Shown here: positions 38,764 through 48,177 of the stretch, piece by piece
How the letters are laid out: every line of letters begins with the position of its first letter
Position numbering within the stretch: position 1 is the first letter of the stretch
Origin: Lysobacter antibioticus
GTDB taxonomy: Bacteria > Pseudomonadota > Gammaproteobacteria > Xanthomonadales > Xanthomonadaceae
Direction of reading: 5' to 3'
DNA: 64,000 bases
NCBI RefSeq assembly: GCF_001442535.1
Contig: NZ_CP013141.1
Coordinates: forward strand, 687,196-751,195
Notes under the pieces: model-generated
What the model saw: only the letters and a program-made list of their open reading frames with translations
Database searches by the model: none
Told to the model about the DNA's origin: nothing
Program-made: the position numbers and the translations under genes

Positions 38764-39485
38764 AGGCGCTGATCTTCGCCGCCGGTCTCGGCGAGCGCAT
38801 GCGCCCGCTGACCCTGCACACACCCAAGCCTTTGTTGAGCGCGGGCGGCAAGCGCCTGATCGAATGGCACCTGGAAAAATTCGCCGCGCTCGGCATCGAC
38901 GAGGTCGTGGTCAACACCAGCTGGCTCGCGCCGCAGTTCCCCGAGACACTCGGCGACGGCGCACGCTGGGGCCTGCGCCTGCGCTATTCCTACGAAGGGC
39001 AGACCCCGCTGGAAACCGGCGGCGGCATGCTGCATGCGTTGTCGCTGCTGCAGGAAAACACCAGCCCGCAAGCGCCGTTCCTGGTCGCCAACGGCGACAT
39101 CTGGACCGACTACGACTTCGCCGCATTGCCGCGCGAATTCGACGGCGATGCGCATCTGTTGCTGGTCGATAATCCGCCGCAGCATCCGCATGGCGATTTC
39201 CGCCTCGACGACGGACGCCTGCACAACCACGGCGAACCGCGCCTGACCTATTCCGGCATCGGCCTGTATCGTTCGTCTTTGTTCGACGATTGGCGCGCGC
39301 GACTCGGCGATGCCGCCGGCGCGCAACTGCAGCCGCCGCGTTTCAGCACCGTGCCGCTGCTGCGTGCCGCCGCCGAGGCCGGCCGCTTGAGCGGATCGCA
39401 TCACGGCGGCCGCTGGACCGACGTCGGCACACCGGAACGACTGCAGCAACTCGACGCCGCGCTGACCGCGGCGGCGCACTACTGA
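38760..39485 (+). CDS. murU: N-acetylmuramate alpha-1-phosphate uridylyltransferase MurU
   Basis: A 241-residue nucleotidyltransferase with signature [32 protein letters not shown] and a C-terminal [14 protein letters not shown]. It makes UDP-MurNAc from MurNAc-1-phosphate, bypassing MurA and the fosfomycin-sensitive step. It is coupled to amgK. Confidence 0.94.
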   Translation: MKALIFAAGLGERMRPLTLHTPKPLLSAGGKRLIEWHLEKFAALGIDEVVVNTSWLAPQFPETLGDGARWGLRLRYSYEGQTPLETGGGMLHALSLLQENTSPQAPFLVANGDIWTDYDFAALPREFDGDAHLLLVDNPPQHPHGDFRLDDGRLHNHGEPRLTYSGIGLYRSSLFDDWRARLGDAAGAQLQPPRFSTVPLLRAAAEAGRLSGSHHGGRWTDVGTPERLQQLDAALTAAAHY

Positions 39486-39553
39486 ACGCACCACCCGAAC
39501 TTACCGCGCGGCCTGAACCACCGCAGCCACTCATCCCTGCGAACTGGAATCCC

Positions 39554-40108
39554 ATGACCGCCGTACACCTCACCAAGACCAGCAAGTTCCTCAGCCTGGT
39601 GCTGCGCCACGAACCCGAAGCCATCGGCCTGAGCCTGGACGACAACGGCTGGGCCGACATCGACGAACTGATCCGCCTGGCCAATGCCGGCGGCAAGCCG
39701 GTGACGCGCGCGCTGATCGACGAAGTCGTGCGCGACAACGACAAGCAGCGCTTCGCGATCAGCGCCGACGGCACCCGCATCCGCGCCAACCAGGGGCACT
39801 CGATCGAGGTCGACCTGGCGCTGACCGCGCTGGAGCCGCCGGCGGTCCTCTACCACGGCACCGCGACCCGCTTCGCCAAGTCGATCCGAAACATTGGTCT
39901 GGTCAAGCAAAGCCGCCAGCACGTGCATCTGTCGTCCGACCCGGACACCGCGACCAAGGTCGGCAGCCGCCACGGCAAGGCCCTGGTGCTGTCGATTCGC
40001 GCCGGCGATATGCACGCACGCGGCCTGAGCTTCTTCCAATCCGAAAACGGCGTGTGGCTGACCGACGCGGTCGCGCCGGAGTTCATCGACTGGCCGGCCC
40101 AGGCTTGA
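39554..40108 (+). CDS. kptA: RNA 2'-phosphotransferase (KptA/Tpt1)
   Basis: A 184-residue KptA. The N-terminal winged helix ([34 protein letters not shown]), the [12 protein letters not shown] segment with conserved Arg and His, the YHGT motif and the [22 protein letters not shown] core match the Tpt1 family. The enzyme moves an RNA 2'-phosphate to NAD, releasing ADP-ribose 1'',2''-cyclic phosphate and nicotinamide. Bacteria lack the fungal tRNA-splicing route, so its role is unclear. The next gene, 4 nt away, encodes a macrodomain protein. Confidence 0.95.
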   Translation: MTAVHLTKTSKFLSLVLRHEPEAIGLSLDDNGWADIDELIRLANAGGKPVTRALIDEVVRDNDKQRFAISADGTRIRANQGHSIEVDLALTALEPPAVLYHGTATRFAKSIRNIGLVKQSRQHVHLSSDPDTATKVGSRHGKALVLSIRAGDMHARGLSFFQSENGVWLTDAVAPEFIDWPAQA

Positions 40109-40112
40109 AGCC

Positions 40113-40607
40113 ATGCGGCTGCAGGCGATCCAGGGCGACATCACCCGCCTGAGCGTCGACGCGATCGTCAACGCCGCCAACTCCTCTTTGCTCGGCGGTG
40201 GCGGCGTCGACGGTGCGATCCATCGCGCGGCCGGCCCGGAGCTGGTGTCCGAATGCCGGCTGCTGGGCGGCTGCAAGACCGGCGAAGCCAAACTCACCCG
40301 CGGTTATCGATTGCCGGCACGTCACATCATCCACACCGTCGGCCCGGTCTGGCGCGGCGGCGAGCACGGCGAGCCCGAGCTATTGGCCGCGTGTTATCGC
40401 AATTCGCTGGCGGTGGCGGCGCGGCATGGGTTGGCGAGCGTCGCCTTTCCCTGCATCAGCACCGGCATCTTCGGCTACCCGGCCGATGCGGCCGCGCGAA
40501 TCGCCATCGACACGGTGCGGGCGCATGCCGATGCGACGATCGAGGAGGCGGTGTTTTGTTGTTTCTCCGGCGCGGATCGGGCGTTGTACGAGGCGTTGTT
40601 GGGTTGA
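40113..40607 (+). CDS. Macrodomain protein (ADP-ribose-type hydrolase)
   Basis: A 164-residue macrodomain resembling O-acetyl-ADP-ribose deacetylase YmdB. Ligand-binding motifs: [31 protein letters not shown] and [12 protein letters not shown]. Such proteins hydrolyse O-acetyl-ADP-ribose or ADP-ribose-1''-phosphate. It follows kptA by 4 nt, so it may process the KptA product; that is inferred from family chemistry. Confidence 0.93.
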   Translation: MRLQAIQGDITRLSVDAIVNAANSSLLGGGGVDGAIHRAAGPELVSECRLLGGCKTGEAKLTRGYRLPARHIIHTVGPVWRGGEHGEPELLAACYRNSLAVAARHGLASVAFPCISTGIFGYPADAAARIAIDTVRAHADATIEEAVFCCFSGADRALYEALLG

Positions 40608-40705
40608 GCCGTGTCTGGCGGCCGTATGCCGGCGTCGGCGATGCGGCCGGCGCCTTAGCGGTGGTTGCAACCATCTCGCGTCGATGCCGGCAGCAGCCCG
40701 TCAGG

Positions 40706-40730
40706 GTAGGAGCGGCGCAAGCCGCGACCG
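40706..40730 (-). repeat. REP-B palindromic repeat
   Basis: GTAGGAGCGGCGCAAGCCGCGACC, just outside the dispersed element as at 4128. Confidence 0.8.
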
Positions 40731-40759
40731 CGTGGTTTCGGTCTTGCGGCGAATCAACC

Positions 40760-41000
40760 AAGCAAGATCAGGATCAAACGCCAAAAGCTTCCGCCACTAA
40801 AGCGGCGGGTTACTTTCTTTTGTCATAAGCAACAAAAGAAAGGTAACCAAAGAAAAATGCTTCTTTTTGAATCACAAGCCCGCACGAGCGATGCATACGC
40901 AGGGATTTTTCATACGGGACATCCTTGTCCCGATGAAAAACGGCCCGCATCCCTGCGGGCCGCCCTTCGGGTCTTCTGTTGCCTTCGCGAGTGCCAAGCG
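40760..41000 (-). repeat. Dispersed element, second locus
   Basis: Reverse complement of most of 3835-4090 with few changes: GATCAGGATCAAACGCC, GCTTCCGCCACTAAAGC, GGGTTACTTTCTTTTGTC, AAAGGTAACCAAAG, CGCAGGGATTTTTCAT, GGGACATCCTTGTCCC, GCCCGCATCCCTGCGGGC and CCCTTCGGGTCTTC. It lacks the second inverted partner present at 3500-3735. Confidence 0.88.
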
Positions 41001-41005
41001 ACGCA

Positions 41006-41075
<70 letters not shown>

Positions 41076-41221
41076 AAGCAAAACACGCGCGCTCAGTCGC
41101 GATGCAACTTCGCATGTGATTCAAACGAAACCGCAACCGACAGTGGGTTCCCGGATCGGAGCGAATCGGGCCGGAGCGAGTCGGAAATCATCGCCAGCCG
41201 CGCCCAACCCAAGGCAGCGCC

Positions 41222-41947
41222 CTATTCGGCGCCCAAGGTCTGCCGCAAGAACGGCACGGTGATTCGCCGCTGCGCGGCGAGCGAGGCGCGGTCGAGTTTG
41301 TCGAGCAGGGCGGTCAGGCCGCCCAGGTCGCGGTCGACTCGCTTGAGCAGCCAATCCAGCGCGGCTTCGTCCAGGGCCAGGCCGCGGCGCTGGGCGCGTT
41401 GGCGCAGCACTTCGCCGCGGCCGGCGTCGTCGAGCGGGGTCAGCACGATGCGGGTGCACTGCGACAGGCGCGAGCGCAGGTCGGGCAGGCTCAAGGGGAG
41501 TTCGTCGGGGTTGTCGCGCGCGGCATAGATCAACGAGGCACCGGCGGCGCGCGCGCGGTTGTGGGTGTCGAACAAGGCGATCTCGTCGTCGCGATCGCCG
41601 GCGATCGCCTCGATGCCGTCCAGCGCCAGCAGGTCGTTGCCTTCGAGGGCGTACAGCGCATCGCGCAGGCGCCCGGCGGCCGCCATCAAGGGCAGATAGG
41701 CGGCGCGACGGCCGGCCGATTCGGCGGCGGCGCAGGCGCCCAGCAGCAGGTGGGTCTTGCCCACCCCGGCCGGGCCGGCCAGATATACCCAATCGGCGCC
41801 GGTCGGGTCGATATAGCCGGCGGTCTCCTGGGTCTGCGTGGCCAGGGCGCGCAACTGCGCGATCGCGCCTTCGGGCGCGTCGACATAGGTATCCAAACGC
41901 TGGTCCGGCGGATAGCGCAGGGCCAGCGGCAACTGCGGGACGCTCAC
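41222..41947 (-). CDS. hda: DnaA inactivator Hda
   Basis: A 241-residue DnaA-like AAA+ protein. The N-terminal QLPLAL is a clamp-binding motif; Walker A is GPAGVGKTHLL, and DLRSRLSQCTRIVLTPLDD covers sensor and arginine-finger regions. With the DNA clamp it triggers ATP hydrolysis by DnaA to prevent re-initiation. Its start overlaps the stop of the upstream permease gene by 4 nt. Confidence 0.93.
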   Translation of the reverse strand: MSVPQLPLALRYPPDQRLDTYVDAPEGAIAQLRALATQTQETAGYIDPTGADWVYLAGPAGVGKTHLLLGACAAAESAGRRAAYLPLMAAAGRLRDALYALEGNDLLALDGIEAIAGDRDDEIALFDTHNRARAAGASLIYAARDNPDELPLSLPDLRSRLSQCTRIVLTPLDDAGRGEVLRQRAQRRGLALDEAALDWLLKRVDRDLGGLTALLDKLDRASLAAQRRITVPFLRQTLGAE

Positions 41948-43143
41948 TGCGTTTCGCGCTCCGCGCGGTCGGCTTGCTCCGCGTTGTTGTTCGCCGCGGG
42001 CTCGGCCGCGGCCTTCGGCACGACCGGCACGATCGCCGGGTCGAGCAGGATGGTCGGGTGATCGCCCGCATACAGGCGGCTATGGGTGTAACGCTCCTGC
42101 GCGTAACGCAACAGCACGTTGGCGACGGCGGCGACCGGCAAGGCCAGCAGCATGCCGAGGAAGCCGAACAGGGTGCCGCCGGCGAGCACGGCGAAGATCA
42201 CCGCGACCGGGTGCAGGCCGATGCGATCGCCGACTAGCTTGGGCGTCAGCCAATAGCTTTCGACCACCTGGCCGACGCCGAACACCGCCAGCACGCCGGC
42301 CACGTATTTCCAGTCGCCGTACTGCACCAGCGCGGCGATCACGCCGAGGATGATGCCGCTGGCCGGGCCGAGATACGGAACGAAGGTCAGCAGGCCGGCG
42401 ATGATGCCGATCAGGATGCCCAGGTCCAGGCCGACCGCCCACAGGCCGAGCCCGTACATCACGCCGAGCGCCAGCATCACCAGGAACTGGCCGCGCAGGA
42501 ACGCGCCGAGCACGTCGCTGGACTCCTTGGCCAGGCGGCTCGCGGTGGCGAGGTGGTCGCGCGGGATCAGCGAGGCGACGCGCTCGACCAGGACGTCCCA
42601 GTCGCGCAGGAAGAAGAAGGTCAGCACCGGCAACAGGGCGATGTTGGCGATCAGGCCCATGATCGCGAAGCCCGAACGCGACAGATAGCCGAGCAACGTG
42701 GTGGCGACGCCGCCGGCGCGCTCCCAGTTGCTGCGCACCAGCTCGATCAGGTGGTTGAGGTCGAGCCAACTGCTGATCTCGAAGCCGCTGCGCTGTTCCA
42801 GCCACGGAATCGCGGTGGCGGTGAACCACTCGCGGTAGCGCGGCAACGACACGATCAAGGTCGAGATCTGGCGTTCGATCAGCGGCACCAGCAGCACCAG
42901 CACCAGGATCACCAGCAACGCCATCAGGCCGAACACCAGCGACACGGCGACGTTGCGCGAGCGGCCGGTGCGTTCGAGCCGGTCGACCCAGGGGTCGCCG
43001 AGCCAACCGAGCATGGCCGCGATCACGAACGGCGTCAGCACCGGCGCGAGCACCCACAACAACCAACATGCGCCGACGCCGAGCGCCGTCCATTGCAGGC
43101 GGCGCAGGAACAGGGCGATGTCTTCCAACGGGGCGCGTTCCAT
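41944..43143 (-). CDS. AI-2E/PerM-family membrane transporter
   Basis: A 399-residue protein with many membrane helices: LLWVLAPVLTPFVIAAMLGWLGD, VSLVFGLMALLVILVLVLLVPL, FAIMGLIANIALLPVLTFFFLRDWD and late glycine-rich helices (ILIGIIAGLLTFVPYLGPASGIILGVIAAL). The family includes PerM and TqsA; substrates are often unknown. Neighbouring hda and DUF2066 genes form a conserved operon in related bacteria. Confidence 0.92.
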   Translation of the reverse strand: MERAPLEDIALFLRRLQWTALGVGACWLLWVLAPVLTPFVIAAMLGWLGDPWVDRLERTGRSRNVAVSLVFGLMALLVILVLVLLVPLIERQISTLIVSLPRYREWFTATAIPWLEQRSGFEISSWLDLNHLIELVRSNWERAGGVATTLLGYLSRSGFAIMGLIANIALLPVLTFFFLRDWDVLVERVASLIPRDHLATASRLAKESSDVLGAFLRGQFLVMLALGVMYGLGLWAVGLDLGILIGIIAGLLTFVPYLGPASGIILGVIAALVQYGDWKYVAGVLAVFGVGQVVESYWLTPKLVGDRIGLHPVAVIFAVLAGGTLFGFLGMLLALPVAAVANVLLRYAQERYTHSRLYAGDHPTILLDPAIVPVVPKAAAEPAANNNAEQADRAERETQ

Positions 43144-43144
43144 G

Positions 43145-44221
43145 TCAGCGCAGCCGGTACACGGGCGGCTGGCCTTCGAGGCCTTCCAGTGCTTCGAGGG
43201 TGTCGCCGCTATCGGCCATGCGCTTGAGGCCGGACAGGCCGGAGATCAGGTCGAGATCGAACTCGACGCTGTCGGGCGTGGCGCGCACCGGAGTCATCTT
43301 GCGGATCACCGCCAGCCCCTGCAGGTAGCCGGACAGGCGGATGTAGTCGTCGGCGCTGTGCAGGTTGGTGAACACCACCCGGTAGACGCCGGCCGGACCG
43401 GCCGCGCTGCGCTTGGCGTAGCGCTTCATCAGCGCGTCGGCCGCGCCGTCGGCGCCGCCGGCCATGACCTTGCGCGCATCGGGATCGGTGTTGGACCAGC
43501 TGCCCAGCACCTTGCCGCCGTCGACGAAGGTCCAGTCGCCCTTCCAGCCGCCGGTCTTGACCCGGTAAACCTTGCCGATCAGCTGCATCGGCGGGCTGTA
43601 GCGCGCCGAAGCGCGGGCCACCGCCGCGGCGTCGCCGCGCCAGATGGCGCCGACGCTGGCCTGTTCGGCGGCGTTGCCGCTCGGCAGGCCAAGGCGGTAG
43701 CCGCGGTCGATCGCGCGGTTCAGCGCCGAACGGGCGGCATTGACCTGGGGCAGGCCGACCAGACGCGGGCCGCTGCCGTCGTCGATCGCCATCCACAGCA
43801 CCGGCTTGGGACGCGGCTGCGGCCAGATCGGCAGGCCGAGGGTCGAGGCCAGGGTTTCGACCTTGGCCTGGTCGAAATTGACCACCAGGGTGGTCTGGAA
43901 GGTCGGCGCGCCGGTCGAGCGCGACACGCCCTCGTCCTGGCGGTAGTCGTAGCCGGTGACGTAGTCCTTGGCCCGGCGCAGCTCCTGGCCGACGCCCGGC
44001 CGGCTGGCCGCGGCGCGGTCGCCGGACATCTTGCCCAGCACCTGGGCCAGGGCACGCGCCATGGCACCGTTGCGCTCGGCTTCGCCCTGGCCGTTGACCT
44101 GGACCTCGGCCGAGAACGGGCCCGCCGCCTCGGCGCGGTCGCCCTCGACGCGCTGCGCGGCGGCGGCAAAGCTCGCCAGCATCAGCGCTGCGACCACAAA
44201 ACTCCGGATTGCCCGAACCAT
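43145..44221 (-). CDS. DUF2066 exported protein
   Basis: A 358-residue protein beginning with a signal peptide (MVRAIRSFVVAALMLASFAAAA). The start at 44221 is preferred over an ATG at 44227 because AAGGA lies 5 nt before it and would touch the earlier ATG. The DUF2066 region covers about 40-200 (GAMARALAQVLGKMSGD, TTLVVNFDQAKVETLASTLGLPIW, PKPVLWMAIDDGSGPRLVG). Function unknown. It is 1 nt from the permease gene and heads the DUF2066-permease-hda operon. Confidence 0.88.
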   Translation of the reverse strand: MVRAIRSFVVAALMLASFAAAAQRVEGDRAEAAGPFSAEVQVNGQGEAERNGAMARALAQVLGKMSGDRAAASRPGVGQELRRAKDYVTGYDYRQDEGVSRSTGAPTFQTTLVVNFDQAKVETLASTLGLPIWPQPRPKPVLWMAIDDGSGPRLVGLPQVNAARSALNRAIDRGYRLGLPSGNAAEQASVGAIWRGDAAAVARASARYSPPMQLIGKVYRVKTGGWKGDWTFVDGGKVLGSWSNTDPDARKVMAGGADGAADALMKRYAKRSAAGPAGVYRVVFTNLHSADDYIRLSGYLQGLAVIRKMTPVRATPDSVEFDLDLISGLSGLKRMADSGDTLEALEGLEGQPPVYRLR

Positions 44222-44583
44222 CGCCATCCTTAACTGTATGTAGAAAAACCGGCGTCCCGCTCGCCGTTGCAGGCGCGAGCCGGGCTGCGGGCCAGGCATC
44301 GCAGCGCTGGCCCACCACCGCGGGCGAAGGCCGTGCCCTCGCCCACCCTCGCCTCCTGCTTCGGTCCGGCGGTCGCGGGTGCGCTCCGCCGACGGTGCTC
44401 AAGGTCCGAAATGTTGCCGTAGTGGCGCCTGCACGTCCATTCGCGCGCCTGAACGGACCGGTTCAGGCAACGCCGCCGGAGCCCCCTCGCAGCCTTGGCG
44501 CGCGGCGGCTGCAGGTCAAACCGGTTCGGACGCCCCATGGCTGCTAAAATCCCACGTTTCCTTCCGCGACCGCCGGGGCCGCC
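44222..44583. promoter_or_regulatory. Divergent control region, DUF2066 operon and purM
   Basis: A 362-nt divergent gap. The minus-strand leader near 44230 is AT-rich (TTTTTCTACATACAGTTAAGG). On the plus side GCTAAAATCCCACGTTTCC lies about 40 nt before purM, a likely -10 neighbourhood. No PurR site or riboswitch recognised. Confidence 0.4.
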
Positions 44584-45648
44584 GTGACCGCATCTCCTTC
44601 CGACACCTCCCCCAAGCCGCTGACCTACCGCGACGCGGGCGTCGACATCGACGCCGGCAATCAGGTCGTCGAACGCATCAAGCCCTTGGTCAAGCGCAGC
44701 TTCCGGCCCGAGGTGATGGGCGGCCTGGGTGGCTTCGGCGCCTTGTTCGATCTGTCCGGCAAGTACCGCGAGCCGGTCCTGGTCTCGGGCACCGACGGCG
44801 TCGGCACCAAGCTCAAGCTCGCCCAGCAGCTCAACCGCCACGACACCATCGGCATCGACCTGGTCGGCATGTGCGTCAACGACGTGCTGGTGCAGGGCGC
44901 CGAGCCGCTGTTCTTCCTCGATTACTTCGCCACCGGCAAGCTCGATGTCGACACCACCGTGGCCGTGGTCGGCGGCATCGCCAAGGGCTGCGAACTGGCC
45001 GGTTGCGCGCTGATCGGCGGCGAGACCGCGGAAATGCCCGACATGTATCCGCCGGGCGAATACGACCTGGCCGGCTTCACCGTCGGCGCGGTCGAGAAGT
45101 CGCAGTTGCTCGACGGCGCGCGCGTGCGCCGCGGCGACGTGCTGATCGGCATCGCCTCGAGCGGCCCGCACTCCAACGGGTATTCGCTGATCCGCCGCAT
45201 CTTCGATCGCGCCGGCCGCCCCGGCGACGTCGCCGTCGGCGGCGTGCGCCTGATCGATGCGCTGATGGAACCCACCGCGCTGTACGTCAAGCCGGTGCTG
45301 GAACTGCTGCGCGCCAACGGCGGCGAGCACCGGATCCACGCCATGGCCCACATCACCGGCGGCGGCCTGACCGAGAACATCATCCGCGTGATCCCCGACG
45401 GCCTGGGCCTCGACATCCGCACCGCCACCTGGACCCTGCCGCCGGTGTTCGACTGGCTGCAGCGCGAAGGCGCGGTGCCGCGCGAGGAAATGTGGCGCAC
45501 CTTCAACTGCGGCATCGGCTTCGTGCTGGTGGTGCCGGATGAAGCGGTCGCGGCGACCGAACGCGACCTGCAGCGCCTGGGCCTGGCCCATTGGCGCATC
45601 GGCGAAGTCGTCGCTCACTCCGAAGGCGAGCGCGTGCACATCGGCTGA
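44584..45648 (+). CDS. purM: Phosphoribosylformylglycinamidine cyclo-ligase (AIR synthetase)
   Basis: A 354-residue PurM from a GTG start. Motifs: [61 protein letters not shown] and [14 protein letters not shown]. It closes the imidazole ring in purine synthesis. A strong terminator follows. purN, the usual partner, is 6.6 kb away here. Confidence 0.97.
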   Translation: MTASPSDTSPKPLTYRDAGVDIDAGNQVVERIKPLVKRSFRPEVMGGLGGFGALFDLSGKYREPVLVSGTDGVGTKLKLAQQLNRHDTIGIDLVGMCVNDVLVQGAEPLFFLDYFATGKLDVDTTVAVVGGIAKGCELAGCALIGGETAEMPDMYPPGEYDLAGFTVGAVEKSQLLDGARVRRGDVLIGIASSGPHSNGYSLIRRIFDRAGRPGDVAVGGVRLIDALMEPTALYVKPVLELLRANGGEHRIHAMAHITGGGLTENIIRVIPDGLGLDIRTATWTLPPVFDWLQREGAVPREEMWRTFNCGIGFVLVVPDEAVAATERDLQRLGLAHWRIGEVVAHSEGERVHIG

Positions 45649-45671
45649 GCCGAGCACGCGCAACACACCGA

Positions 45672-45700
45672 ACGGCGGGCCAAGGCCCGCCGTTTTTTTT
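45672..45700 (+). terminator. Rho-independent terminator after purM
   Basis: Stem ACGGCGGGCC, short loop, GGCCCGCCGT, then eight T residues. Confidence 0.95.
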
Positions 45701-45778
45701 GCGGACTGCATTGCGGTTTCTTTCTCTGCAGCGCTCGGGTAGCGTGCGATGCATCTCACTTCGCAGAACCCGGACCCG

Positions 45779-46405
45779 ATGACCGCAACGCCGGCAGGAC
45801 GCATGAGCGTCGCCAAGAAATTCGCCCTGACCGTGGTGCTGGCGGTGTTCGCCCTGACCTGGATCGGCCCGACCAGCCCGTTCGAGCAGGGCATGCACAG
45901 CGTGCTGACCGTGCTCGGCCTGCTGTGGCTGTGGCGCCACGACCGCCGCTGGCCGCTGCGCGACGGGCATTACGTCGCGATCTGCGCCTTCATGGTCGCG
46001 CACTGCATCGCCGCGCGCTGGCTGTATTCCTACGTGCCCTACGACCAGTGGATCCAGTCGCTGACCGGCGGCTGGTCACTGGATCGCGCGCTCGGCTTCG
46101 AACGCAACCACTTCGACCGGCTGATCCATTTCCTCTACGGCGTCTGCTTCGCCCCGGCGGTGCGCGAGTACCTGCGCCAGCGCTGGCCGGCGCTGTCGCC
46201 GCGCCAGGCCTTCGTGCTCGCGGTGGCCGCGATCATGTGCACCAGCCTGATCTACGAATGGATCGAATGGGCGATCGCTCTGACCATGTCGCCGGAAGCC
46301 GCCGAGTCCTACAACGGCCAGCAAGGCGACGTCTGGGACGCCCACACCGACATGTTTCTTGCGACACTGGGCGCGCTCGCCGCCTGGCCGCGCGCGCGGC
46401 GCTGA
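45779..46405 (+). CDS. DUF2238/YjdF-type membrane protein
   Basis: A 208-residue multi-pass protein (ATGs at 45749 and 45803 are also possible). Helices include FALTVVLAVFALTWIGP, HSVLTVLGLLWLW and AFVLAVAAIMCTSLIYEWIEW; the conserved FDRLIHFLYGVCFAP and GDVWDAHTDMFLATLGAL motifs define the family. Its role is unknown. Confidence 0.87.
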   Translation: MTATPAGRMSVAKKFALTVVLAVFALTWIGPTSPFEQGMHSVLTVLGLLWLWRHDRRWPLRDGHYVAICAFMVAHCIAARWLYSYVPYDQWIQSLTGGWSLDRALGFERNHFDRLIHFLYGVCFAPAVREYLRQRWPALSPRQAFVLAVAAIMCTSLIYEWIEWAIALTMSPEAAESYNGQQGDVWDAHTDMFLATLGALAAWPRARR

Positions 46406-46467
46406 CGCCGCCGGCCGGCCCGCGATCGGGGTGTTCGATCAAGATCCGACCAAGACCAGGGGAAGGT

Positions 46468-46923
46468 ATGTCCGAGTTCGATCCCACAGCCACCACCGCC
46501 GGCAGCCCCGACGCCGCGACCGATGCGGCGGATGCCTCGCAGTTGCATACGCTCAGCATCCTTTATTACGTGTTGGGCGGGCTCAACGCCTTCATGCTGT
46601 TGCTGGGCGTTGTGTTCATCGGGGCCATCGTCCTGATCGCGGCCCGGCAGCCGGCGGGCCCGGCCGCCTCGACCGGCGACACCCCGATGGCGGCCGGGAT
46701 CGCGCTGCTCATGATCCTGGCCGGCTTCGTTTTCAGCGCGGTCTGCGCGGTGCTGCAGTTCATGGCCGCGCGGCGTTTGCGCGAACGCCGCAGCGCTCGC
46801 TTCTGCCAGGTCGTCGCCGGCCTGAGCTGTCTGTCGGTGCCGCTCGGCACCTTGCTCGGCGTGTTCACCTTCATCGTCCTGGCGCGTCCGTCGGTGCAGG
46901 CGCTGTTCGCCGCGCGCGATTGA
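46468..46923 (+). CDS. Small membrane protein, paralogue A
   Basis: A 151-residue protein with an acidic/Ala N terminus, LHTLSILYYVLGGLNAFMLLLGVVFIGAIVLIA, a middle helix (AGIALLMILAGFVFSAVCAVLQFMAARRL) and a final one (GLSCLSVPLGTLLGVFTFIVLARPSVQALF). The ending is nearly identical in the next gene, so the two are tandem duplicates. It has a good GGAAGG ribosome-binding site. Function unknown. Confidence 0.82.
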   Translation: MSEFDPTATTAGSPDAATDAADASQLHTLSILYYVLGGLNAFMLLLGVVFIGAIVLIAARQPAGPAASTGDTPMAAGIALLMILAGFVFSAVCAVLQFMAARRLRERRSARFCQVVAGLSCLSVPLGTLLGVFTFIVLARPSVQALFAARD

Positions 46924-46984
46924 TCCGCCCATGTCGCCGCAAGCGCGGAATGCGGCCGCACCATCCCACCCAGGAGATCCATCC

Positions 46985-47404
46985 ATGAATCAGGTTCCAG
47001 CCGCATCGGCAGTCGAAAACCCGCAGGACGCCTCGCAACTCAAGACGCTGAGCATCCTGTACTACGTGTTCGCCGCGCTGTATCTGCTGCCGCTGCTGGT
47101 CGCCTTCCTGTACGTCTTCATGGGCGCGGCGATCCTCAACGGCAGCGTGCATAGCCAACCCGGCGACGAGGTCGGCGGCTATGTTCTGATCGGCTTCGCG
47201 GTGGCGCTGTTCCTGGTGGCGATCATCGGCGGCAGCCTGACCTTCATCGCCGCGCGCCGCCTCGGCCAGCGCCGCAGCCGCACGCTGTGCATGGTCGTCG
47301 CCTGCATTTCCTGCCTGTCGGTGCCGCTGGGCACCGCGCTGGGCGTGTTCAGCCTGATCGTGTTGAGCCGGCCTTCGGTGAAGGCGCTGTTCGGCGAACG
47401 CTGA
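46985..47404 (+). CDS. Small membrane protein, paralogue B
   Basis: A 139-residue paralogue of the preceding gene: shared DASQLKTLSILYYVF, a central helix GYVLIGFAVALFLVAIIGGSLTFIAARRL, and SCLSVPLGTALGVFSLIVLSRPSVKALFGER. The conserved 'RPSVxALF' ending is a shared signature. CAGGAGATCC precedes the ATG. No catalytic residues visible. Confidence 0.82.
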   Translation: MNQVPAASAVENPQDASQLKTLSILYYVFAALYLLPLLVAFLYVFMGAAILNGSVHSQPGDEVGGYVLIGFAVALFLVAIIGGSLTFIAARRLGQRRSRTLCMVVACISCLSVPLGTALGVFSLIVLSRPSVKALFGER

Positions 47405-47419
47405 TCGGAAGGTTTCGAC

Positions 47420-47680
47420 ATGGGAGCCGCCATGGTGCGATACAGCGACGGACTCGACGTCAGGATCGGCGACCAGGTCCTGTCCTACGAACTCAATCGC
47501 GGCACGATCGTGGCCCTGATCGACCGCGGCGAATACTCGGCGAAGTTCCCGCAAGCCGAATGGTCCTACCTCGAACGCGGCGTACTGGTCGAAACCGACT
47601 TCGGCGGGCTGGTGCACTACCCGAACGGTTTCAAGCACGACGAGCTGTCGTTGATCGCCCGGGCTCCGGACTTGGAATAA
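47420..47680 (+). CDS. Small protein of unknown function
   Basis: An 86-residue soluble protein: VRYSDGLDVRIGDQVLSYELNRGTIVALIDRGEYSAKF, acidic near its ends. The alternation of strands and the 'GDQVL...GTIVALI' pattern suggests a small SH3-like barrel; this is a visual guess. It lies 15 nt after paralogue B. Confidence 0.75.
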   Translation: MGAAMVRYSDGLDVRIGDQVLSYELNRGTIVALIDRGEYSAKFPQAEWSYLERGVLVETDFGGLVHYPNGFKHDELSLIARAPDLE

Positions 47681-47769
47681 GCCGGGCGCATCGTCGGCAG
47701 CAGGCAACACCAGGCAGCACATCGAGCGCCCCCGGGCGGCTCGCGTATTTCATCAGCAGGAGCGAATCG

Positions 47770-48177
47770 ATGGGCGCTTGGGGCATTAGCACGTTCGACA
47801 ACGACGATGCGGCGGACTGGCTGGCCGATCTGTCGGACCACCAAAGCCTGGCCTTGGTGCGCGAGACGATCGCGGCCGCGCTCGACGCGGACGATTATCT
47901 GGAAGCACCGGAAGCCTCGACGGCGTTGGCCGCCTGCGAACTGATCGCCGCCGCGATCGGCCGCCCCTCGGCCGCGGCGCGCAAGCAGGAAACGCTGACC
48001 CGCTGGATCGCGCACCGCAAGCCTTCGCCGGATACCGCGCTCATCGCCGATGCGCTGCGCGCCATCGACCGCGTGCTCGGCCCGGAGTCGGAGCTGCGCG
48101 AGTTATGGGAAGAGACCGAGGACTACGCCGCCTGGCAGGCGGATGTCGTCCAATTGCGTTCGCGGCTGTCGCACTGA
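47770..48177 (+). CDS. DUF4259 protein
   Basis: A 135-residue protein with the family opening MGAWGISTFDNDDAADWLADL and a helical remainder. DUF4259 proteins are small and of unknown function. It ends the small-protein run. A perfect palindrome lies about 80 nt downstream. Confidence 0.88.
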   Translation: MGAWGISTFDNDDAADWLADLSDHQSLALVRETIAAALDADDYLEAPEASTALAACELIAAAIGRPSAAARKQETLTRWIAHRKPSPDTALIADALRAIDRVLGPESELRELWEETEDYAAWQADVVQLRSRLSH

